NCBI GenBank assembly: GCA_013205525.1
Contig: JABMMR010000242.1
Coordinates: 1-5,580 of the forward strand
Source of the DNA: Burkholderiales bacterium
GTDB taxonomy: Bacteria > Pseudomonadota > Gammaproteobacteria > Burkholderiales > Burkholderiaceae_C
Reading direction: 5' to 3'
Length of the DNA stretch: 5,580 nt
The translations under genes and the position numbers were made by a program. Positions 1-4,128 of the stretch are shown here, in pieces (within the stretch, counting starts at the first letter, position 1; the number at the start of each line of letters is the position of its first letter). The notes under the pieces were generated by a model. The model saw nothing but the letters and a program-made list of their open reading frames with translations, did not search any database and was not told where the DNA came from.

Positions 1-329
1 ACCGCGTCTGCATCTTCTGGGTCTTGTCTTCCTCCAGGCAAAGCAATTTGACCGGAATGTGTCGACAGGTGGGCGGTCCTAAGCGTCAACAAGATGGTGG
101 GTATGGGTCGCATCACCACACCAACCAACACCGATGCGGCCACCGGTGGATTGGAGGTCAAAGGCGGTTCTCGCGAGACCTCGGGCTGCCATACAGGTGG
201 GTAGGCAAAATGTTGACGCAAGCCCGTGGGGTACAGCCGGTGGGCAGCAACCTTTGGCAAATGCCCGTCTCTGCCCAAGACTTCTGAAGTCTCCGCGGAG
301 AAATTGGGAATTTGGGAAAAAGTGAACAA
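1..329 (-). CDS. nudL: CoA pyrophosphatase (Nudix hydrolase), 5' part, cut by the left edge
   Basis: Reading the minus strand in the frame whose last full codon is 5-3 gives 109 uninterrupted codons and no stop before the edge. Residues about 79-100 contain LLTLRTAHLSTHSGQ followed by IALPGG, then RQDPEDADA. This is the NudL/UPF0035 signature leading into the start of the Nudix box; the catalytic REUXEE part lies outside the window. Residues 22-52 (GHLPKVAAHRLYPTGLRQHF, then PPVWQPEV) resemble the usual N-terminus of Burkholderiales CoA pyrophosphatases. The family hydrolyses CoA to 4'-phosphopantetheine and 3',5'-ADP in the cytoplasm, using divalent metal. The usual Phe of FPGG is Leu here. 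The start is uncertain: no in-frame ATG or GTG precedes the conserved region. TTG at 329-327 fits the family length but has no Shine-Dalgarno sequence; TTG at 278-276 has GGAG 12 nt upstream. The gene lies just beyond the rplS terminator. The family call is firm, the 5' end is not. Confidence 0.85.
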   Translation of the reverse strand, partial: MFTFSQIPNFSAETSEVLGRDGHLPKVAAHRLYPTGLRQHFAYPPVWQPEVSREPPLTSNPPVAASVLVGVVMRPIPTILLTLRTAHLSTHSGQIALPGGRQDPEDADA

Positions 330-350
330 AGTTGGATGAAGGTGGGTCAG

Positions 351-384
351 AAAAAAACCGCCGCAGCGTTGACTGGGGCGGTTT
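351..384 (-). terminator. Intrinsic terminator after rplS
   Basis: On the minus strand an 8-bp perfect stem, AAACCGCC (384-377) with GGCGGTTT (362-355), encloses a 14-nt loop. It runs directly into a T tract (357-351 is seven T on the transcript strand). It lies 24 bp after the rplS stop codon, which is where the end of the rpsP-rimM-trmD-rplS transcript is expected. It also separates that operon from the CoA pyrophosphatase gene. Confidence 0.88.
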
Positions 385-408
385 GATGGAAAGACTTGAG
401 ACCAGGTC

Positions 409-792
409 TTACTTGGCTGCTGCCGCTGGTGTGGCTTTGGCTGTGAGTTTTTCTTTGATACGCGCAGATTTTCCGCTGCGGTCACGCAAATAGTACAACT
501 TGGCGCGGCGAACATCGCCACGGCGTTTGACTTCAACGGCGGCAATCAAAGGGCTGTAAGTTTGGAAGGTACGCTCAACGCCTTCGCCGCTGGACATTTT
601 GCGAACGATGAAGTTGGAGTTGATGCCGCGGTTGCGTTTGGCAATCACCACGCCTTCGAAGGCCTGTACACGCTTGCGAGTTCCCTCGACCACGTTGACA
701 CTGACCACCACGGTGTCGCCAGGGGCGAATACCGGGATTTTCTTACCCATGCGGGCGATTTCTTCTTGTTCCAGCGTTTGGATGAGATTCAT
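409..792 (-). CDS. rplS: 50S ribosomal protein L19
   Basis: This encodes a 127-residue protein typical of bacterial L19, which sits at the 30S/50S interface of the ribosome. Visible family features are the N-terminus [12 protein letters not shown], the core segment [20 protein letters not shown] (22-41), [21 protein letters not shown] (split over 45-65), and the C-terminal block [20 protein letters not shown] (90-109) followed by ARIKEK. The last dozen residues form an Ala/Lys-rich tail ([11 protein letters not shown]), which extends the usual length of about 115 residues and is common in Burkholderiales. The ATG at 792 is preceded by GAGGACAAC, a good Shine-Dalgarno sequence at normal spacing. 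It is the last gene of the rpsP operon, but a 105-bp gap after trmD contains its own TATAAT box and leader, so it may also be transcribed independently. Confidence 0.98.
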   Translation of the reverse strand: MNLIQTLEQEEIARMGKKIPVFAPGDTVVVSVNVVEGTRKRVQAFEGVVIAKRNRGINSNFIVRKMSSGEGVERTFQTYSPLIAAVEVKRRGDVRRAKLYYLRDRSGKSARIKEKLTAKATPAAAAK

Positions 793-811
793 GTTGTCCT
801 CACAATGATCA

Positions 812-864
812 TGGATGCGCTACACAAAAGGCCTATGGTGTTTGAAACACGAGGCGGCCATCCA
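812..864 (-). promoter_or_regulatory. Nested inverted repeats in the rplS leader
   Basis: Between the rplS -10 box and its Shine-Dalgarno sequence the minus strand shows three nested arms: TGGATG (864-859) with CATCCA (817-812), GCC (858-856) with GGC (833-831), and GTGTTT (850-845) with AAACAC (843-838). The innermost arms are separated by one base, so about 4 bp would really form around a 5-nt loop. There is a 13-nt unpaired stretch on the 3' side. This would be a possible folded 5' untranslated region. The individual stems are short, so the structure is suggestive only, and no known motif was recognised. Confidence 0.35.
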
Positions 865-882
865 GAGGATCGAAAGCCCTAC

Positions 883-888
883 ATTATA
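883..888 (-). promoter_or_regulatory. Candidate -10 box of an rplS promoter
   Basis: A perfect TATAAT lies on the minus strand nine bases after the trmD stop codon. It would place the transcription start near 876 and give an rplS leader of roughly 84 nt. No good -35 hexamer is found at 16-18 bp (CCGTTA at 17 bp), and there is no TGn extension. TTGGCA occurs upstream but 27 bp away, too far. The same core, CTATAATG, precedes rpsP. Confidence 0.45.
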
Positions 889-897
889 GCTGGCTAA

Positions 898-1659
898 CTA
901 GGGCTTAACGGATTTTGCCAACAGTTGCTCGTCAGCAGGGGTCAAAAGTCCAGATTGGCGGGCTTTTTCCAGCAATTCGGGGCGAGCTTGGCCTGTCAGC
1001 GACAGGCTTTGCTGTCGACGCCAAGTGGCAATCTGCGCATGGTGTCCCGACAGCAAAGCGGCCGGCACGGCGAGGTCTTGCCAAACCTCGGGGCGGGTAT
1101 AGTGCGGGCAGTCCAACAAGCCGCTTAATGCGGGGGTGAAGCTGTCTTGCAAATGACTTTGTTCATCATGCAAGACACCCGGCTGCAGCCTTGCCAACGC
1201 GTCCAACCAAGCCATGGCAGCGATCTCGCCGCCCGAGAGCACAAAATCGCCCAAACTAATTTGCTTGTCCACACAGGTCTCAATAAAGCGCTGATCTATA
1301 CCTTCATAGCGCCCACACAGCAGCACCACGCCCAGCGTTTGCCCGCTGCCCTCTACCAAGCTTTGGGTCAGCACCTGACCCACTGGCGAGAAATACACCA
1401 GCGGCGCTTGGACTCTGTCTAAGCCGCTGTCAGCCCGAACGGCTTGCAAGCAGGCAGCCAGCGGCTCGGCCAGCATGACCATGCCAGGGCCGCCGCCAAA
1501 GGATCGGTCGTCAACGCGTTTGTAATTACCTTGGGCATACTCGCGCGGGTTCCACATCTTGACCTGTAATTGACCGCTTTCAAACGCGCGACGCGTCACC
1601 CCCGCTTGCAAGAAAGCGGGGAAGAGTTCGGGAAACAAAGTGATGATGTCTACACGCAT
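898..1659 (-). CDS. trmD: tRNA (guanine37-N1)-methyltransferase TrmD
   Basis: This 253-residue protein has normal TrmD length. The enzyme transfers a methyl group from S-adenosylmethionine to N1 of G37 in tRNAs with G at position 36, which prevents +1 frameshifting. Family motifs are all present: MRVDIITLFPELF at the start, DDRSFGGGPGM (50-60), LLCGRYEGID (113-122) and SLGDFVLSGGE (135-145), the last two forming the trefoil-knot cofactor pocket, then LQDSF (170-174) containing the likely catalytic Asp172, and LLDCPHYTRPEV (181-192). The ATG at 1659 is fixed by the conserved N-terminus. The 28-bp gap after rimM contains no Shine-Dalgarno sequence near the start (CTGCAACCC-ATG), so translation probably depends on coupling to rimM. 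It is the third gene of the rpsP operon. Confidence 0.98.
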   Translation of the reverse strand: MRVDIITLFPELFPAFLQAGVTRRAFESGQLQVKMWNPREYAQGNYKRVDDRSFGGGPGMVMLAEPLAACLQAVRADSGLDRVQAPLVYFSPVGQVLTQSLVEGSGQTLGVVLLCGRYEGIDQRFIETCVDKQISLGDFVLSGGEIAAMAWLDALARLQPGVLHDEQSHLQDSFTPALSGLLDCPHYTRPEVWQDLAVPAALLSGHHAQIATWRRQQSLSLTGQARPELLEKARQSGLLTPADEQLLAKSVKP

Positions 1660-1687
1660 GGGTTGCAGTATGCGGTAAGTGCCAGCC

Positions 1688-2260
1688 TCAGTAATCGGCT
1701 TGCCAGTCCACCAAGATCAGGCGGGCTTGGGTATCGACCTGATCGATGTAGGCGGCGACAAAAGGAATCATGCGCTCGACGGGTTTACCTTCGGCGTCAG
1801 TCACAGCGTCGCGCAACACCAAAACCGTTTGCGGGCCCGTTGACAGCAACTCAGTGACCTCGCCCAAATCGATGCCTTCACGGTTGCGTACCTGTAAACC
1901 AATGAGGTCGACCCAATAGTATTCATCGCTGGCGGGGGTAGGAAAACTCGAGCGCGGCACAAATATGCGCGCACCTTTGAGACTTTGGGCGATGTCGCGA
2001 TCGTCCAACTCGTGCAAAAAAGCTACTACGCTGTCGGAGTGCTCTTTGGCCTCGCGAACTTTCACCAAAACCGTGCCGCTAAAGGGTGAGGCGCCACGTT
2101 CATTGGGCTGCAAAAACCAGCGTTTAGATGAAAACAGCGCCTCGGGAGAGGCGCTGTGGGGGATGATTTTCAGCCAGCCTTTAAGGCCCCAAGCATCCAA
2201 TATGCGCCCGACTTCAACAGCATCCGCTGGTAATTCAGCAGGCTCCCAAGCGGGCTGCAT
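1688..2260 (-). CDS. rimM: 16S rRNA processing / 30S maturation protein RimM
   Basis: This encodes 190 residues, slightly longer than the E. coli protein (about 180). RimM binds S19 and assists assembly of the 30S head and 16S rRNA maturation. The N-terminal RimM barrel begins with VGRILDAWGLKGWLKI (17-32). The C-terminal PRC-type barrel begins with EYYWVDLIGLQVRN (113-126), followed by LLSTGPQTVLVLR (138-150), MIPFV (164-168) and VDW (184-186). The YYW segment is the conserved part used for ribosome assembly. The ATG at 2260 gives the N-terminal extension usual for Comamonadaceae (PAELPADAVEVGRI). The 18-bp spacer after rpsP has no Shine-Dalgarno sequence (ACACAAGCCC-ATG), which suggests coupled translation. 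The gene sits between rpsP and trmD as in most proteobacteria. Confidence 0.97.
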   Translation of the reverse strand: MQPAWEPAELPADAVEVGRILDAWGLKGWLKIIPHSASPEALFSSKRWFLQPNERGASPFSGTVLVKVREAKEHSDSVVAFLHELDDRDIAQSLKGARIFVPRSSFPTPASDEYYWVDLIGLQVRNREGIDLGEVTELLSTGPQTVLVLRDAVTDAEGKPVERMIPFVAAYIDQVDTQARLILVDWQADY

Positions 2261-2278
2261 GGGCTTGTGTAACTGGCT

Positions 2279-2530
2279 TTAAGCGGCGACTTTGCCGGCT
2301 TGCTTGATCAGGCGGTCCACGGTGGGCGAGGTTTGTGCGCCCACGCCAACCCAGTAGCTCAGTCGGTCTTGGGCAATGCGCAAGCCTTCCTCACCGCCGG
2401 CAGCGATGGGGTTGTAAAACCCAATGCGCTCGATAAAACGACCGTCGCGACGAACGCGCTTGTCAGCCACAACAATATTGAAAAAAGGGCGGGCTTTTGC
2501 GCCGCCGCGTGAAAGTCGGATGACGACCAT
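2279..2530 (-). CDS. rpsP: 30S ribosomal protein S16
   Basis: This 83-residue protein is the normal size for S16, which binds 16S rRNA in the 30S body and is needed early in assembly. The N-terminus [20 protein letters not shown] and the following [15 protein letters not shown] are diagnostic of the family. The C-terminal part contains [19 protein letters not shown], also typical. The ATG at 2530 is preceded by AAGGA with a 6-nt spacer, the best ribosome binding site in the window. It is the first gene of the rpsP-rimM-trmD-rplS operon, with a candidate promoter about 90 bp upstream and a structured leader in between. Confidence 0.99.
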   Translation of the reverse strand: MVVIRLSRGGAKARPFFNIVVADKRVRRDGRFIERIGFYNPIAAGGEEGLRIAQDRLSYWVGVGAQTSPTVDRLIKQAGKVAA

Positions 2531-2556
2531 GGTTTATCCTTGGGTGCAGACTTTGA

Positions 2557-2604
2557 TTCAACGATGAGACACGCAACATGGCCACCCGGCCAGCGCTCGT
2601 TGAA
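2557..2604 (-). promoter_or_regulatory. Long imperfect hairpin in the rpsP leader
   Basis: The minus strand between the putative transcription start (about 2607) and the rpsP Shine-Dalgarno sequence contains a three-tier inverted repeat. The outer stem is 8 bp and perfect: TTCAACGA (2604-2597) with TCGTTGAA (2564-2557). A middle stem pairs GCGC (2596-2593) with GCGT (2574-2571), including one G-U pair. The inner hairpin is TGGCC (2592-2588) with GGCCA (2583-2579) and a GGGT tetraloop. A 6-nt and a 4-nt bulge both fall on the 3' side. It would fold the very 5' end of the mRNA and leave the ribosome binding site single-stranded. Possible roles are mRNA stabilisation or a ribosomal-protein autoregulatory leader; neither is shown. 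Confidence 0.5.
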
Positions 2605-2613
2605 AAGCCTGCC

Positions 2614-2619
2614 ATTATA
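2614..2619 (-). promoter_or_regulatory. Candidate -10 box of the rpsP operon promoter
   Basis: A perfect TATAAT on the minus strand, in the context CTATAATGG, lies 84-89 bp before the rpsP start codon and implies a leader of about 77 nt. The expected -35 position falls inside the start of the divergent acetyltransferase gene and reads GGGAGG at 17 bp, a poor match to TTGACA. TTGTCA is present but only 3 bp upstream of the box, so it cannot act as the -35 element. Confidence 0.55.
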
Positions 2620-2631
2620 GACTGACAAGCC

Positions 2632-3186
2632 ATGCACCTCCCTGCCCTGCTCATACGCCCAAGCCTAGACGCCGATTTAGCCAGCATCACCCATATATAC
2701 GCCCACCATGTCAAGCACGGAACAGGCAGCTTTGAATGGGAGGCCCCCGACCTTGCCGAGATGACCCGCAGACGCAAGGATGTGCTGGCCAAAGGCTTGC
2801 CTTTTTTGGTGGCCAGCCTAGGCGACGAGGTGCTGGGCTTTGCCTATGCGGGCAACTTCAGGCCCCGCCCTGCTTTTAGGTTCATGGCCGAAGACTCGGT
2901 TTACATCCAAGCCGAGCATGCGGGTCAAGGCCTGGGCCGCGCTTTGTTGACTGAACTCATACGCCATTGCGAGGCGCTGGGTATTCGTCAAATGCTGGCC
3001 GTCATTGGCGACTCGGCCAATGCCGGCTCAATCGGGCTGCACCGCAGCTTGGGCTTTGAACACACCGGCATCTTGAAGGCCAGCGGCTGGAAGCACGGAC
3101 TATGGCTGGACACAGTGTTCATGCAAAAAGCCTTGGGGGCGGGAGATTCCAGCCCCGCCAGCGAGCTCACGCCGCCAAACCGATAA
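2632..3186 (+). CDS. GNAT family N-acetyltransferase, phosphinothricin / methionine-sulfoximine type
   Basis: This 184-residue cytoplasmic enzyme shows the GNAT fold. After LLIRPSLDADLASITHIYAH it has the TGSFEWEAP segment (31-39), then VLGFAYAGNFRPRPAF (67-82) and SVYIQAEHAGQGLGRALL (89-106), whose GQGLGR provides the acetyl-CoA pyrophosphate loop. The C-terminal part contains IGDSANAGSIGLHRSLGFEH (125-144) and GWKHGLWLDTVFMQK (152-166). This pattern is that of the Pat/MnaT subgroup, which acetylates the amino group of phosphinothricin, methionine sulfoximine or related amino acids. The natural substrate here cannot be told from sequence. The ATG at 2632 gives the normal N-terminus; no Shine-Dalgarno sequence precedes it. 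The last 15 residues are a non-conserved Ser/Pro tail. It is divergent from rpsP and lies 8 bp ahead of the TM2 gene, probably in one transcript. Confidence 0.9.
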   Translation: MHLPALLIRPSLDADLASITHIYAHHVKHGTGSFEWEAPDLAEMTRRRKDVLAKGLPFLVASLGDEVLGFAYAGNFRPRPAFRFMAEDSVYIQAEHAGQGLGRALLTELIRHCEALGIRQMLAVIGDSANAGSIGLHRSLGFEHTGILKASGWKHGLWLDTVFMQKALGAGDSSPASELTPPNR

Positions 3187-3194
3187 TTCATCTC

Positions 3195-3641
3195 ATGAAA
3201 AATAAAACATTGGCCACTTGGTTGAGCTTTGTCGGTGGGCCTTTGGGCTTGCACCGCTTTTACATGTTCGGCAAAGGCGATGGCTTGGGTTGGCTGTTGC
3301 CATGGCCCAGCTTGCTGGGCTTGTACGGTTATTCGCGCGCGCAAGATTTTGGTGTGGATGATCCGTTGAGCTGGTGGTTGTTGCCACTTTTAGGCATGAC
3401 GATTGCTGGCACGGCTCTGAATGCCATTTACTGGGGCTTGATGTCTGCTGAGCGCTGGAACGGTATTTACAACCCCGAGGCGGATGCCGAGTCGCCCGCA
3501 GGTGCCACCAACTGGCTGACCGTGGGAGCCTTGGTGCTGTCACTGCTGGTGGGGACCACCGCCTTGCTGTCGACCTTGGCCTATGGTTTTCAACGCTATT
3601 TCGAGACACAAATCGAAGAAGCGCGAAAAATCTCTGAGTAA
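3195..3641 (+). CDS. TM2 domain membrane protein of unknown function
   Basis: This 148-residue protein starts with a TM2-type domain: KNKTLATWLSFVGGPLGLHR (2-21) continues as FYMFGKGDG and matches the family pattern GxxGxHRFY. Hydrophobic segments lie at about 5-23, 31-46, 58-83 and 107-131, so it is probably an inner-membrane protein with four spans. A short loop, ERWNGIYNPEADAE (86-99), separates spans three and four, and the C-terminus is charged (FETQIEEARKISE). The reading frame is open further upstream, with an ATG at 3102, but that start would overlap the acetyltransferase by 85 bp and precede the domain. I chose ATG 3195 because the domain begins there. No Shine-Dalgarno sequence is visible (ATTCATCTC-ATG). 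The function is unknown; similar proteins are, as far as I recall, widespread in Comamonadaceae. Its stop lies 4 bp from the folK stop. Confidence 0.85.
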   Translation: MKNKTLATWLSFVGGPLGLHRFYMFGKGDGLGWLLPWPSLLGLYGYSRAQDFGVDDPLSWWLLPLLGMTIAGTALNAIYWGLMSAERWNGIYNPEADAESPAGATNWLTVGALVLSLLVGTTALLSTLAYGFQRYFETQIEEARKISE

Positions 3642-3645
3642 AGCG

Positions 3646-4128
3646 CTAGGAAGAAAGCCAAGCGACGGCTTGACCGGCAACCGCTTGCAGCATCTGCGGC
3701 GTGACTTTGTTTGGGCAGACCACTTGCAAGGGCAGCAACACAAACGCCCGTTCCTGCCAGCGCGGATGCGGCAGCGTTAAAAATGTGCTTTGCATCTGCG
3801 CTTCTCCATAAAAAAGCACATCTAAATCGAGGGTGCGCGCTGCGTGGTGATGGTCGCGGGTACGCCCCGCGGCATTCTCGATATTTTGCAAAGCCTGCAA
3901 CAGCTCAATAGCATTCAAACCCGTGTGAATATGCGCCACCGCGTTGACATACACAGGCCCATCAGCGTCTACGGGGGCGCTGCTGAGCAAGGGAGAAGCC
4001 TGTTGCATCTGGGTATGCGGCAAAGCGGCGATGGCCTGCAAAGCGTGTCGCACAGCCAAAGCTGCATCGCCTAAATTGGCACCCAGTGCCACATAGGCAC
4101 TGACCGGTTCACGCGCTGTCGTTGTCAC
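3646..4128 (-). CDS. folK: 2-amino-4-hydroxy-6-hydroxymethyldihydropteridine pyrophosphokinase
   Basis: HPPK transfers pyrophosphate from ATP to 6-hydroxymethyl-7,8-dihydropterin, the step before dihydropteroate synthase in folate synthesis. From the GTG at 4128 the product is 160 residues, the usual length. Motifs are AYVALGANLGD (11-21), PVDADGPVYVNAV (52-64), IENAAGRTR (83-91), the signature HHAARTLDLDVLF (94-106) with the magnesium-binding Asp101 and Asp103, and LPHPRWQERAFVLLPL (119-134). The frame stays open upstream to 4350, but those codons lie inside pcnB and resemble nothing, so the start must be near 4128. GTG 4128 is the nearest accepted start before the conserved YVALGANLG. It overlaps the end of pcnB by 20 bp and has no Shine-Dalgarno sequence, which suggests translation coupled to pcnB. 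Confidence 0.95.
   Translation of the reverse strand: MTTTAREPVSAYVALGANLGDAALAVRHALQAIAALPHTQMQQASPLLSSAPVDADGPVYVNAVAHIHTGLNAIELLQALQNIENAAGRTRDHHHAARTLDLDVLFYGEAQMQSTFLTLPHPRWQERAFVLLPLQVVCPNKVTPQMLQAVAGQAVAWLSS

Noticed and set aside
24..325. Two short plus-strand frames in the left end (24-287 and 134-325)
   Set aside because: The minus strand here encodes a recognisable CoA pyrophosphatase through the left edge; the plus-strand frames are its shadows.
1..350. A structured RNA (RNase P RNA, tmRNA, 6S RNA) in the apparently gene-free left end
   Set aside because: None of the conserved cores was found on either strand, and the region is explained by the CoA pyrophosphatase reading frame.
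562..897. A 111-codon plus-strand frame across rplS and the trmD-rplS gap
   Set aside because: It is the antisense of rplS for most of its length, its composition is not protein-like for any family, and the gap is better explained by an rplS promoter and leader.
2359..2792. Minus-strand frames running from rpsP into the acetyltransferase (2359-2637 and 2463-2792)
   Set aside because: They are out of frame with rpsP and antisense to the acetyltransferase, and cover the rpsP leader and promoter; no domain is recognisable.
3102..3194. Longer start for the TM2 protein at ATG 3102
   Set aside because: It would overlap the acetyltransferase by 85 bp and add 31 residues with no membrane or domain character before the conserved KNKTLATW start.
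3193..3609. A 138-codon minus-strand frame opposite the TM2 gene
   Set aside because: Its composition is Ser/Arg/Pro-rich and low-complexity, typical of antisense translation; the plus frame has clear membrane spans and a TM2 motif.
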